From assembly GCA_017354895.1 (NCBI GenBank), contig CP071496.1, positions 3,038,001-3,102,000 on the forward strand: a stretch of DNA of 64,000 nt. Direction: 5' to 3'. A program made the translations under genes and the position numbers. Of the stretch, positions 49,454 to 61,600 are shown piece by piece. Under the pieces are notes generated by a model that was given only the letters and a program-made list of their open reading frames with translations, searched no databases and was not told the DNA's origin. Numbering within the stretch: the first letter of the stretch is position 1; every line of letters begins with the position of its first letter. This DNA comes from Podospora comata. Its lineage: Eukaryota > Ascomycota > Sordariomycetes > Sordariales > Podosporaceae.

Positions 49454-52400
49454 ATGACTCGAGATACCATGCGGCCAGCGGCCGGAAGCAGCCACAGCTA
49501 CAGCAGCACCGATGACCTCGACGTCTTGGCAGGGCTCTGGGAGGAGGCCCCCTTCGCGAGACTACCATGCGATGCGCCCAGCGAGCTGAAGGACCTGGTG
49601 GAGGACATCGACAACCCGAAGCGTGTCTATGCCGTCCACAAAGCGAGTCGAAGACACAACTTTCAGCAAATAGTTCAGAGGTATGTCATGATAGGGTAAT
49701 GGACCTAGATGTCTTGGCTGACGATTGTTGCTGCCCAGGTATATCGTCCAGCTCCGCGAAGGTTGCGGCGTCGAACATTGCGTAACGCCGACTTGCTTCA
49801 CCTGCCGGAAGAGAGCCGCTGGCCAGGCCCCGACCAAACGATACAACACAACGAGCGCGAGAACGCTGGCTACTTACCTCGCTAGCCAAGATAACCCTGA
49901 GAATGACCTGTGTCCCAACCTGCGAACCCCAAAGGCCCCGCCGGCTGCGCTCAACTCGCTCCTGTTTGTGCCCAAGCAGCGGTTGCACACCGATCGTGTT
50001 ACGGGAACGTCTCCGAAACCACAGCTCAACAATTCTCGCCCGGTGTCATCACGGACGAATGGATATAACGGCAGGCCATCAACGGGAGATGCGAGGGAAA
50101 AAGGCAGGTCAATGAATATTGCGAAAGATGTGGAAAGCCCGAAACAAAAATGGCAACCTGGGTTTGAGGTGGTGGAGGAGCCAGTGAGCAAAGACCACCG
50201 ATCATTTGCGGCCAACGTCTTTGGCACTGTGGCTTTCAAGATGTTGGAGTGGCTCACGCCGGCTGCGCTAGAGGACATGACGCAAAGGACAAAAGCTTTC
50301 CAGGAGGAGTCGGCTCCAGACCGGCGTGATGCCGAAGCAGTAAAAGCAGAGGCTAACCGGGATAACGGGGGGAAACCACGGACCAGGGCGTCGTCGGTCC
50401 AGCCCATCGGTGCGTCAGCTAACAGTCGACCGCTACCAAAGGGCAGACAACTTGGGAAAGACTCAGAGTCAAAAGATGATCGCCACTCTCGCGACCCGCC
50501 GGCCGTTTCTCGCTCTACACACCCCCGCCGCAACTCCAACGCCAAGTTGAGGACATCAAATCCTCCTGTGCCTAAGCGGCAACTTTCCATTGACCCTTAC
50601 ACACAAGACTCTTTGGTCGATGACCCCTACCCTGGGCTACTCAGATCGCCACGCGGAAACTCTGGTAGCACAGATAGGGGGCCAAGGGGGCCGAAGCCAA
50701 CAGGGTCGGCACTCTCCAGACCAATATCGCAGCTCTCATCGGCTGGCTACTTTGACCATGTTGCTTTGGAGAAGATGCCGCCGCCGAAAACCCTTGATTT
50801 GAAGAACTATCTTGGGCGAAGTCAGCTAGACGGGACGAGGACTTCTGATTCAAGTGGTCCAAAGCAGCTAGGCGTTCCCTCAGGGGGGTCCTCTGACAGA
50901 TCGTGCAGCAGCGGATCCGGAGAGATGGTTCACCCAGAGCCAGAGTCTGACGACGAAAGCGTTCTTCCGCAGGCACTATCGACGCTACATGCCGACGTTG
51001 TCGACTTCATCTGCGATGTCCTGCAAGATGATGGAACAGCAGAGAAACACATGCTTGAGCCGCCATCAGTCACCAAGTTTCACAACGGACACCCCGGCCG
51101 GGGCAAGATGCTCAAGCGCAAGAAGCTTGCCTCTGGGTGCCCAAACTTCAAACTAGAGTGGAAGTTGTTCATTGAACAGACTCTCTTCAACGTCCTCAGC
51201 GATCCACAACTCGCTGTTCAATCGTTCTCGAAACAAGGACAACTCTATGATTCTCACACACTATGGTACTGCATGCTCAGGATGACCCGGGTTGCCCCAA
51301 GCCTGGTTTTCCACAGTCTCTGGATGGCGGCGGGAAGCCTATTTGCGCCTCCAGAGTCGCTATTGGCGCCCCGATCCCCGACGGCGAAGCTATTCAGGGA
51401 CAAGGAATCTCTTTCAAACAAAGAGGCGGGTCGTCTCATGTCGATATGCCTCCACGCTTTGATTGCCGCTGCGCCACTCATAACTCCGGATCCATCTGAC
51501 CCAGAAAAGGCTACCCAACGGCTGTATGATATGTCGAGAATCCGGTCGCACGGTCTGAGCCTCACTCGTAGCGGCGCCATTGCCGACCAGCCCACGGAGC
51601 TGTGTCTTCAGTACGAGGACGCCTTCACGGACGACTTGGCCCTGAGGCTGGCTCGACGGCTGTTTACCGCCATCAACACCAGGAGATATTTTGATGCCCT
51701 GTGCGAATCCAATGGAGACCTAGACGGTGATGACTCGCAGCCAGAGCCAGATGTGCTGGCGCCTCTCTTCTCTCAACTAAACTTTCTTCATGCCGGTGCG
51801 GTGTATTACGTCTTGGACTTTTCTGTCAATGAGCGGGCTCTGCATGAGACCCGTGTTCCGATCCTTTTGCTGGACTGGGCGAGGGCTGTCATGCTTAGCG
51901 ACTGGAGTGGCTCCCCTGTGATCAAGGGGGACGGACCTTTTGGTGGCGCACTGGCGTTGATGCAGGCTATATGTGAGCATCTCTATTGTGAAGATTGACC
52001 TGGTCAAATGCTGACAGATCGGTAGACAACAAACGTCATGAGCTCTTGCTGGGCGATGCTCAGTTCCGCTCCGAGTACTTTGCCGAGAGGCTCGACACAG
52101 TCCAGATGCCCATCGCGTGGTTATCACACGTGTCAACAAGACAAAAGATCCACCTTCTCGACTATCCGTTTCTGTTCAACCCTTCTACTCTGGTTACCTA
52201 TTTCCGGTCCATCAACTTTTCGCGCATGAGCAGGTCGTACGAGGAGTCGACATCGTTACAGGACAGGATTGACGTGATTGCTTCACGCTCCAGCTTGACG
52301 CGGCATCACAAGGAGGTGCTGACGGAGCGGTTGCGTGCGGCCGCTACAAAGTACTTGGTTCTCGATATCCGTAGGGAAGCTGTTATCGAGGACGCGTTTA

Positions 52401-53584
52401 ACCAGCTGTGGAGGAGGGAGGAGAGGGAGTTGTTAAGGCCGCTCAAGGTCCGTCTTGGGGAGTCTACGGGAGAGGAAGGGTTTGATTTGGGTGGTGTTCA
52501 GCAGGAGTTTTTCCGCTTGGCGCTGGCTGAGGCGCTGAACCCGGATTATGGTGCGTTTACAGTCGATGAGAGAAGTCGGATGGCGTGGTTTGTGCCCGGG
52601 TCGCTGGAGGACGAGTGGAAGTTTGAGCTGATTGGGCTGCTTGTTTCTCTTGCGGTCTACAACGGGTTGACGTTGCCGGTGACGTTTCCAAAGGCTCTCT
52701 ACCGCAAGCTACTTGGCAAGCCGGTAGACAAGCTCCGCCATATCGCCGACGGCTGGCCAGATATTGCAAGCTCGCTTACGGAAGTTGAGCAGTGGGATGA
52801 CAATGGCTCGAAAGGAAAGCTCGAAGACCTTTGCATCACGTACGACTTTTCCACGTCGGCCTTTGGCCACCACGTCATCAGGGAGATGCGGCCGTCTGCT
52901 TCGGGGGGTGACGAAGAAGGCGGTGATTGGGACACCCACACCCCCTCGGAGGAGGAGTGGCCTCAGTTTTCCAAAACTGCCTCCCACGCCTCATGGAATC
53001 CGGCTCCCCATGAGTACAACCCGGAAGAAGAGTCCAAGCCAGTCACTATCCACAACAGGGACGAGTACATTGCTGATTACATTCGCTACCTGACTACGGT
53101 CTCTGTCCGCCCTCAGTTCGAAGCTTTCGCCCGTGGGTTCCGCACTTGCCTCCAGCCGAAATCCTTATCCCTCCTCACGCCCTCGCTTCTTCAGTCACTC
53201 GTCGAGGGTGTGCAGGAAATTGACATCTCTGAACTAAAACGCTACGCGAAATACACTGGTTATGATGAACACCACCGGACAATCAAAGATTTTTGGTCGA
53301 TTGTGAAGAGTTATGACGAGGACATGAAGAGGAAGTTACTCGAATTTGTGACGGCGAGCGATCGGGTTCCTGTCGGGGGGATGAAGTATGTGGTGTTTAA
53401 TATTCAGAAGAACGGGGTGGAGAATGATGAGCTGGGACCGGGGGGGACGGGGAACAGGGGGAGGTTGCCGACGAGCTATACTTGTTATAGCACGTTGCTG
53501 TTGCCCGAGTATAAGGATAAGGAGACGTTGAGGGAGAGGTTGGGGATGGCGTTGGAGAATGCGAGGGGGTTTGGGTTTGCGTAG
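49454..53584 (+). CDS. HECT E3 ubiquitin ligase with N-terminal AZUL finger (UBE3A/Hul4-like)
   Basis: Three exons (49454-49680, 49739-51972, 52026-53584) give 1339 residues; both introns have GCTGAC branch sites. The first in-frame ATG of the open stretch is at 49454; starts at 49469 remain possible. Residues 76-135 resemble the AZUL zinc finger of UBE3A: QLREGCGVEHC, then TPTCFTC and a late cysteine in LCPNL. A long low-complexity Ser/Pro/Arg linker follows, then a helical region (EWKLFIEQTLFNVLSD). The C-terminal 350 residues are the HECT domain, with GFDLGGVQQEFFRL, MAWFVPGS and the catalytic cysteine near residue 1307 in TSYTCYSTLLLPEY. It should accept ubiquitin from an E2 on that cysteine and transfer it to substrates; the substrates are unknown. 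Confidence 0.92.
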
Positions 53585-54170
53585 GGTCATGATTAGCGCG
53601 GGGGAAGGAGATGTTAAAAGTGGTGGTATTTTTAGCCAATTCTTGGATGGTTGTTTATTCAATGATGTATGTGTGACTGCCAGATGCTGTTACTATCACC
53701 GGTGTCGAAAAGCCTATTTCGAATGTTGCGGCAGCCTGAGGAGGAAGGAGAAAAGCTAGCTGAACAGGGTGCTCTCAGGAGGTGAGTCCAAGGGCCACCG
53801 TTGAGAAACACCTTGGGGTCCCTGGCCTTCTTTCCTGCGCTGGTGTAATGGGGTGATGTTGGGGTTAGTGTTTATTTTCTGATTGACGTGCGAGGCGTGA
53901 AGTCAAATGGGATACGAGGCAGCGACGGAGAGACAGAGATTGCGATAACGTAGGTTTCAAATCGATTAAACTTCTAGGCACGGCCTATCGCGTTATTAGC
54001 GGTTGCCACACAGAGAGCATCACGCGGGCCCTTAAAGCTCGCTCCATCCCAAACTTTCCGCTGTTAACTATCCTCCTGCGTGGCTGCGAACTCGGCTGCG
54101 AACTCGGCTGCGATTTTCAACTTTTCACTCTCCCACATCTCATCTCAAACAGCAAGCTCGACGGTTCAAC
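53585..54170. other. Intergenic region upstream of the F-box gene
   Basis: Contains the HECT gene's 3' end and the F-box promoter. A short tandem repeat with a 12-bp unit lies at 54082-54113. No gene is seen. Confidence 0.5.
54082..54113. repeat. 12-bp tandem repeat in the F-box gene promoter
   Basis: The unit GGCTGCGAACTC is present about 2.7 times (two full copies plus GGCTGCGA), about 60 bp before the start codon. It may be a repeated factor-binding site or simple slippage. Confidence 0.7.
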
Positions 54171-56306
54171 ATGGGGAGCGCTACGTTTGCTGGGCTTCCC
54201 GTGGAGCTCAAGACTCTCATTTGTGAACACCTCCGAACTGATGACGACTTGGAGAGCCTTCGGAACTTGGCCCAGACCAGCAGAAGTTCCCATGCAGGCG
54301 CGAAGGACAGTCTATTTCACACCATCATATTTTACGTCTCAACTCCATCTCGACTCGCTCGACAAGTATCAGAATGCGAAGCCCTTCTCCTCCGTCATGA
54401 GGCTTGGGGTAAGGTTCGCAACATCTCCCTGATTCAAAATTCAAAGCGTCGTTACAGTCTTGTGCCGCTTGTTCAAACACCCCACGATTTTCCAACAGAC
54501 AAAGCCCTGCCTAAGATCTGGAGTCTCTTCGAAAGGCAACTTCCTGCCAAGTTGAGAGACGACACCGAATGGGAACTCGAGCAGAGCAAGATTATGGGTG
54601 CCGATTTCGAATTCGGACACGACGTTCGCGACATCCCGAGCACAAGTTCTCTTGACTACATGTACCAAACAGATCACGTTTGGACACCGGTCGTCGAGCT
54701 GGTTCGACGGCTCTCGGGTCTAACGGATCTCGTGTTTCAGTGTCTTAGCCAGTTCCCACCCTCCCTTTTACTGGTAGTGCACGAGAAGCGAATTGCACGC
54801 CTCCATTTGCGAACCTGGCATCTGCGAAGTCTCGACAATTGGACGGTGAAAGACCCCCACGAGCTCGCGCTCATCAGGTCATCAAGTCTTTACAGCATCT
54901 GGTTGTCTCCCGCTGAGTGCCTGGAATTATACGCACGGCCAGTTGAACGATGCCCCCAGGTGGAGGCAGTTTATCAGATGTTAACGACGAAAGGGCTGGC
55001 ACCCAACCTGCGCGACCTTCGCAAGTGTCACTATCCCGAACCAGTCCCACGAGACCATCCCTTCATTTTCAGGGCAGAACAAAGTTGTGAGAATGCGCTT
55101 GGGAAAGAAACTCGGCTTCTTCCCCTTCGAAACCTTCAACTTTCGCGGCCCTGCAGTTCGAGAAGTGACATGAAAAGAGGTGAACCTTTTGAAAAGAGAC
55201 ATGTTGCCGAATGGCGAGCTCGCATCGATATGTCTGCGCTTGAAAGCCTGACGTTGTTGGCGCCTCTTCGCCAAGACGCAATCGAGAGCCTCTCGGCACT
55301 GAGCTTCCCTTTGCTGACGTCGCTATCCCTCCATCTCAGAGCACTAAGGGAGGAAGACTTGGAGGCAGTCGACTATTACAAAGCGGCCAGACATTTTCTA
55401 AGCACCCTGGCGCAGCTGAAAAGGTTGCATCTGCTTGGATGGAACCACGGGGTCGTCTCACTAGCCGGGCATGACAGCAACATCTCGGGGCTTCCGAATC
55501 ACAGACTCAAAAGGTTGTGGCTTGCACCTGTATCGCACGAATATGCCGCGGATGGACATAACTTGGGCCCGCCCCCAACAAAGCAACAGATCATCGAGCT
55601 GGGCAACCGCTACCCTGCTGTTGAGGACCTGTCAATTTCGGTGAAGCGGTCGACAGGCGATAGGGATGAGGTTGATCGATATAGAGCTATCGGTGGTAGC
55701 TTCAAGATGCTAAAGAGGCTGTCGTTGGAGTTGGATGCCTCGCCCTCGAGATCCGTGATTCGCAATAGACCACCATCGGGCCCTGCGTTTGCCACGTCCC
55801 ATTTTCAGAACAGTTTCGGCCGAAAGCTTGCGCCTGGTAAGCTGGGGCGCTACTACACCAATGGCCACATTATGGAAGCTATGGTGAATGCCGCCGTGGA
55901 TTCTGATTTGGCCAAAGCCATCTTTCACACCATCATCCAAGCCAGCTGCGCCAGCGGTAGCACCTGCCAACTGAAAACAATGCTACTGAGAGCCCGGGGC
56001 TTTGAATTGTTCTGGATACCCCATCTCCTGTGGGACGGGTCGTTCTGGCTAGCTGGTTCTCGAAGCAATCTCGAGCTCGATCGATGGGGGCGTGGACTTC
56101 AGAGGACGTATTTTCTTGACAACAGGGGGCTGGGAGGCACGACCATCCGGGAGTTGGACATTGCTTTCAATCGGGACCGGGTGGGGGGGATCGAATCTGA
56201 CAACTTGTTTTGGAAGATTTTTGCAAAGTTGTGGCCGCAGGCCGTGACGGTTGGGAGTGACGGGTGGGCTACGAAGTGGAAGAGCTGGCCGCTGAAGACT
56301 GGGTAG
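54171..56306 (+). CDS. F-box-like protein with leucine-rich C-terminal region
   Basis: A single 711-codon exon. The first 50 residues fit an F-box: FAGLPVELKTLICEHL, then LRNLAQTSRSSHAGAKDSLF. The rest is not a known catalytic domain. It contains irregular Leu-rich segments (LESLTLLAPL, LSFPLLTSLSLHLRAL, LAQLKRLHLLGW, FKMLKRLSLELDA) typical of the large, fast-evolving F-box families of filamentous fungi. Such proteins usually bring substrates to an SCF ubiquitin ligase through Skp1. No target is indicated. The ATG at 54171 comes just ahead of the F-box and no upstream in-frame extension is needed. Orthologues are probably restricted to close relatives (inference). Confidence 0.75.
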   Translation: MGSATFAGLPVELKTLICEHLRTDDDLESLRNLAQTSRSSHAGAKDSLFHTIIFYVSTPSRLARQVSECEALLLRHEAWGKVRNISLIQNSKRRYSLVPLVQTPHDFPTDKALPKIWSLFERQLPAKLRDDTEWELEQSKIMGADFEFGHDVRDIPSTSSLDYMYQTDHVWTPVVELVRRLSGLTDLVFQCLSQFPPSLLLVVHEKRIARLHLRTWHLRSLDNWTVKDPHELALIRSSSLYSIWLSPAECLELYARPVERCPQVEAVYQMLTTKGLAPNLRDLRKCHYPEPVPRDHPFIFRAEQSCENALGKETRLLPLRNLQLSRPCSSRSDMKRGEPFEKRHVAEWRARIDMSALESLTLLAPLRQDAIESLSALSFPLLTSLSLHLRALREEDLEAVDYYKAARHFLSTLAQLKRLHLLGWNHGVVSLAGHDSNISGLPNHRLKRLWLAPVSHEYAADGHNLGPPPTKQQIIELGNRYPAVEDLSISVKRSTGDRDEVDRYRAIGGSFKMLKRLSLELDASPSRSVIRNRPPSGPAFATSHFQNSFGRKLAPGKLGRYYTNGHIMEAMVNAAVDSDLAKAIFHTIIQASCASGSTCQLKTMLLRARGFELFWIPHLLWDGSFWLAGSRSNLELDRWGRGLQRTYFLDNRGLGGTTIRELDIAFNRDRVGGIESDNLFWKIFAKLWPQAVTVGSDGWATKWKSWPLKTG

Positions 56307-56575
56307 GAGGAGAGTGTGTTTGGTCCATTTTGGAGCGGTTGATGGGAAGGGATTCTTGACTAGAGACGCGGTAGATGGGGGTTACATAGTGTGATATTAT
56401 ATATGACGTGGAAAATACTGTCGGATGGAGAATGTCAAGAAGAGATGCGGTAGTTGGTATCAAACCGGCGACTCTGTGATGTTGTTTCAAGTCCCATGAT
56501 TCGATTGCATAAATCATCTCAAGATCCCACTTGCTTCATCTTCTTGCCCAATTCACATTTCCATCTTCCCCTGCC

Positions 56576-58204
56576 CTAATGCTTCAAGCTCTCCTCAAAC
56601 AGCTGCCCCAACTCCTCCCTCTCCTGTTCCAACTCTTTCGCCAACCCGGGAGCCAAAACCAGCACCCTAGCCTGCGGTATCGTCCCCTCGACCAACCCTT
56701 CAATATCCTTCCTCGCAAACCCCAGCTCGCCCAACCCCCTGGGCTGATCCCCCAGCTCCTCCAAGAACTTTTTAATCGCCTCGCCCAACACCTCCCCCGC
56801 GCTCTCCCTCTTGACATTGCTCACATCAACCCCAAACGCCTCCGCCGCCTGGAGATGTCGATCAGGGTTACTCGCCGCCGTAAACTTGAACACCGCAGGC
56901 GCAGTCACCGCCACGCTGACCCCATGGGGAATGATCGGATCGCTGACGTCATAACCGGCGTGTTTATACCCCTTGTTCTGCCCCGAGATAGGGTACGACA
57001 TCCCATGACAGAGGTGAACACCTGCATTGCCAAACCCGACACCGGCAAGGGTGGCAGCGAGGAGCATCTCCGACTGTGCCTCCGTGTCTTCCGGATCTCT
57101 GACCGCGCGGGGGAGGTATTTGACCGTTGACCTCAGCGCGGACAAACTAAAAATATCGGAAATGGGGTTCGAGCCTTGGTATGCCGGCCGTAAAATGGGG
57201 TTTGTAGGGCGGGGTGTGCGTTCATAATACGGGATTGCGGTCCATGATTCTAGGGAGTGACATAACACGTCCAGACCGGAAGCGGCCTTAACAGCCGAGG
57301 GCATGGTTGCCGTGTTGAGGGGGTCGCAGATCCCAAGCGTGGGTTTGAGGTTTCTGTGGGCGATGCCTGTTTTCGCCTTGCGGGATGCGAGGTCGAAGAT
57401 GGCGGTGCCGGTTGTTTCGGAGCCGGTTCCGGCCGTGGTTGGGATGGCGATTAGGGGTTTTAGCTTGCGGTCTATCGGGCGGCCGAGGCCGAGCGGGGCG
57501 TTGACAAAGTCCATGAAGTTGGCTTCGGGGTAGGAGGAGTAGAGGTTCATTAGCTTGGCGGTGTCGATGACGGAGCCACCGCCGACGGCGAGGAAGGCGT
57601 CGGGGTTGTAGGGGAGGGTCCAGGCGATGGCTTCTTTGATGCTGGGAGGGGGTTAGTGAGGGAAGGCGGGGAGAAAAGGGGAGGGACGTGCGAATAATCT
57701 TTGGGCTCGATCTTGACTTGGTTAAAGACTTTGTACTCGATCCCTGGCTGGCTGTCGAGTGCCTCCCGAACCGCTCTCATCGCCTGCAGCTGGTCCACTG
57801 TCTTGTCTGTCACGACGGCGACCTTTCTGACCCCCATGTTGCTCAGATCCATGCCTACTTCCCTCGTCACCCCGGGACCGAACCGGATGGAAGAGGCAGC
57901 CATTTCGAAGGCGTACTCCTTCAGCTTGGAAGGGTCCTGAGACGGGGTGGCATATCCCCTCTTGCTGCCATTCTGAACCCTATCTGCGAAGCGGGTGACC
58001 TGGGTTCTTTGTTGGTGCTGGGTGTGGTGGTGATGGCCGGGGTTGGAGTGGCATGGGCAGTTTGGGGGATGAGTATATTGAATTGTGCGGAGGAGGGAGG
58101 CGGCTTTGGTTGCCCGCTGTCCATCTCATCAGTTCTCCTTCCATGATTCATGACCTTGACGATAAAGAACTCACGTTGGGCAGGGCTCGGATAGCGCCGG
58201 ACAT
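56576..58204 (-). CDS. Iron-type alcohol dehydrogenase, mitochondrial HOT/ADHFE1-like
   Basis: Three exons on the minus strand (58204-58175, 58116-57692, 57641-56576) give 506 residues. The first 70 or so residues are rich in Arg, His and Ser without acids, like a mitochondrial presequence, and lead into KEYAFEMAASSIRFGPGV. Group III dehydrogenase blocks follow: VGGGSVIDTAK (cofactor), IPTTAGTGSETTG, RPAYQGSNPISD, AGVHLCHGMSYPISG and DPIIPHG, with His residues in CHSLES, CHGM and PHG as likely metal ligands. The closest known type is human ADHFE1, which interconverts 4-hydroxybutyrate and 2-oxoglutarate with succinic semialdehyde and 2-hydroxyglutarate. The second intron (57642-57691) keeps frame and homology only with a GC donor. 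It lies 494 bp downstream of Met10 on the same strand. Confidence 0.92.
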
Positions 58205-58698
58205 GGTGATGGTTCCAAAAGCTTACCTATTCAAAGGCACGCGTGAGTAAACGGTCACAAAAGGCGACAAATACATCCAATGGCCAACCAAGACAAGACC
58301 TATTTAAATGGGAGACAAAGTAAGTGATGATGTAGGTTCCAGTTCCTGCATGCGATGCAAACCGGCGAGGCCCGAGGTCGTCCCAAGTCCACCCCTCCAC
58401 CGCCCCCCCCCACCCCCTCCCTCCTCCAAACAACCCCGGTTTACCCCACACTCCGGCTGGCGTCTTCCGCGTCTTCTTTGTGTAATACCATTGGCCACCA
58501 ATTATCCGGGGTTGGGGTAGCTGCAGATCATGGCCCACCGAGTGGAGATTCCCCCGCACCGTTCAACAGCAACAACACCATCCATCATCAATTCAGGGGG
58601 GAAAGATATCCCAAGATGAAGCAAACCAAAAATAAACAACGCCTTTTTGTATCTACCAAAACTACCCTCGCTAAAATGACATGTCCAAAAACGGCAAC
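58205..58698. other. Intergenic region between Met10 and the HOT-like gene
   Basis: Includes a C-rich block around 58390-58435 upstream of the HOT-like start and the Met10 3' end. No gene is seen. Confidence 0.5.
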
Positions 58699-61600
58699 TT
58701 AGTACACCTCCAACACATACCTTCCGTCCTCTTTCAGCCTCTCAATCTCCTTCCTGGGATCAACCTTCCGCCCGCTCTGCTTAGCCTCAGTAGCAATCGC
58801 CTCCTCCAACACAGCAGTAACATCCGGTACCGGCCAAGTGGGACCGCACAGGTAGAAAGATCCCTCCTCCTCAATATAAGCCTTGACAATATCACTCATC
58901 GTCTGCCTCATGCGATCCTGAATGTAGATCTTTTCAGGCTGGTCACGAGAGAAGGCAGCGCCGAGGAGGGTGAGCACGCCGGCGTCCATGTACGCCTCCC
59001 ACTCCTCGCCATAGAGGTACTCCTCTCTGCGGTGACGGGAACCGAGATACAAGAGAATGGAACCAATCTCCTTGCCCTGAGCCTTCTGCATAGCGCGATA
59101 CTGGACAAAGGCACGGAAGGGAGCAAGACCGGTACCAAGACCGGCCATGATCAAGGGAGCCGTGTCCTTGGGCGGCAGCTTCATGACCGAGGGCTTGACG
59201 GAGGCGATGACGGGGGTGCCGGGCTTGAGACCAGAGAGGTAGCGCGTGGCTTGACCCTGGCGGGTGCGGCCCTGGCTGTCAACCCAGTCGACGACGACAA
59301 TCATCAGAGCAACGGAAGTGGGAGTGACGGCCTGAGCAGACGCGATGGAGTACTCTCTGCGCTTGAGAGGGGAGACGATGCGGACAAGGTCAGGGAAGGA
59401 TGGGTGAGCCGACTTGAAGGTCTGGAAGACATCAACGTAGGTGGCGGTGTCAACCTCGGAGAGCTTCTTGAACTCTTCGGCACCCTCCTTGCTGCCGAGG
59501 AACTCGATCTTCTTCTTCTCAGCCTCATCGGTGGCGAACTCGGCGAGGGACTCGAAGAAGCGCTTGGGAGGCTTGCCGAGAATGTCGATGTTCTGGAGGA
59601 GAGACTGGTAGATGGTACGAGTCTCGAAGACGGCCGGGTTCTCGCGCGAGGGGACCTGGACAAGGTCATCACCGTTGAGACCGTACCACTCAATGAAGTC
59701 CTGGACCTGCTTGGGGTCGTTATCGGCGTGGATGCCGAGCGCCTCGCCGATGTTGTAGGTGAGGCCAGAGGTGCCGAGATCGAACTCGATGTGGAAGATG
59801 TTGCGATCGTAGGTGAGGGGAGTGAGTCTGCGGTTCTCCTTGACGTGGATGGTGTGAGTCTTGACGGTGAGATCAGGGCGAAGCTCAGTCTTGAGGCCGT
59901 AAGCCTCCTGGAAAGCAAGACCCTTGGCAATCTCCTGCCAGGTGCTGACCTGCAGAGCCGACTCAGCCTCCCCCTTGTCAAAGGCAACAAAGCTGGTGGG
60001 CTTGAGCTCCTCTACAAGGGAGATGGCAGCGGCGTCCTCCTCAGCCCAGGTAGCGGGAACCTCAACCTTGTGAAGGGCTTGGGCGAGGGCATCGGCAACC
60101 TCAACGAGAGTGACCTGGTCGCCAGAGAGGCCACCAAGCTTGACGAGCTTCTCAGCCTCAAGGTCAGGGCGAGCGACCTGCAAGAAGGCAAGCTCGGCAA
60201 GAAGCTGGGCGCGGTTCTCCAAAGCAGGGGAGAAGGAAGAGTCAAGAGCAAAGAGCTGGAGACTCTTCTCCTGGATCTCCTTTCTGACGGAGGCAGGGAT
60301 GCGCTTCTCAATCTCCTCAGCCTTGAAATTGGGCAGACGAACGGCCAACTTGCCGCCAGCCTTTACACTCTTGACGATAGCAACCTCCTTGAGAAGCTTC
60401 TCCTCGCCAACGAAAACAACATCCGCCTCCTCGACAGCGAAAGGAGCATCGACTGGCTTCTCGGAACTCCTGATCTCAGTGCGGACAACACCACCCTGGA
60501 TGAGGCTGTTGTAAGTCTCGTGAACCGAGATATTGTTGAACGACTCGCGAGAGAGGAGCCTGCCAAGGACGGAAGCCGAGGCAACTGCCTCGGAGTTGTC
60601 GACATCCCAGAAGATATACTGCTGGGCCTGCTCAAGGGAGCTCAAGGTCAAGGAGACCTCGGCGTGATCGTCTTTGCTGGTGATCTTGCTGAGAACAGTG
60701 GCGATGGAGCTGGGGGTGTGGACGGCGGAGGCAGGGTACTTGAAATCAACGACAGCAGGCTCTTGCGACCATCTATCGGCAAAGGTGACCGCAGTCAGGA
60801 CATCAGAGTAGAGGGCAGACTGGACAGAGGCATCCTCCACAGCCGAAGCATCACGGACTTGGCCAAGAACGGCAATCTGGCGAACCGAATCCGGGAGGGC
60901 CTCGAGGAAAGCCTCCTCGATGAATGGGCGGTAGATGCGGACATTGAGAGCACCAACCTTCTGGCCCTGAGCAGCCAAAGTATCAACGACCTGCTTGGCA
61001 AGCTGAGCCTCGGCGCTGCCAAAGACAACAAGGACAGTCTCAGCGGCCTCGTGACCGTGGTACTCGAAAGGAGCATACGAAGTGCCGAGCTGGCTGTTGA
61101 ACAGGCGCAAAAGCTCGACAACCTTGCCAGCGGTGTCCAACCTCTTGTTCAGGGCACCAGCCTCCTGGGAGATGCACTTGTAGACCTCGGCAATGCTGGA
61201 CTCGCTGAGCGCATCCACCACCCTCAAAGTCTCCCTGGCGGTGCGGAGACCGTCGTAGACGTGGAGGGTAGGCAGAAGGGAAGCCAGAAGAGTGGCGAAG
61301 AGAGCCATGTGCTGGACCTCCTGAGCCGAGGAGGTCGAGACGAGACCGAGACCAAGGTCCTCAGCCAGCTGAAGGGCGCTCTCGTACTCGGTGATGAGGC
61401 CATCGCTATTGGAGTAGTCGGCAGCGGCGACGTGGGCAACGAAGGGGCTCGAGACGCCATAGAGGAGAGACAGTTGGTCCAAGGCCGCGCGCAAGTGCCG
61501 GAGGCTCAGCGAGGGGGCAAGGAGGGTCTGGGGAATGCGCCTCTTGCTGAGGTCAAAGTCCTTGGAGAAGATGTAACCAAGCGCAAAGGTGCCAGCACCG

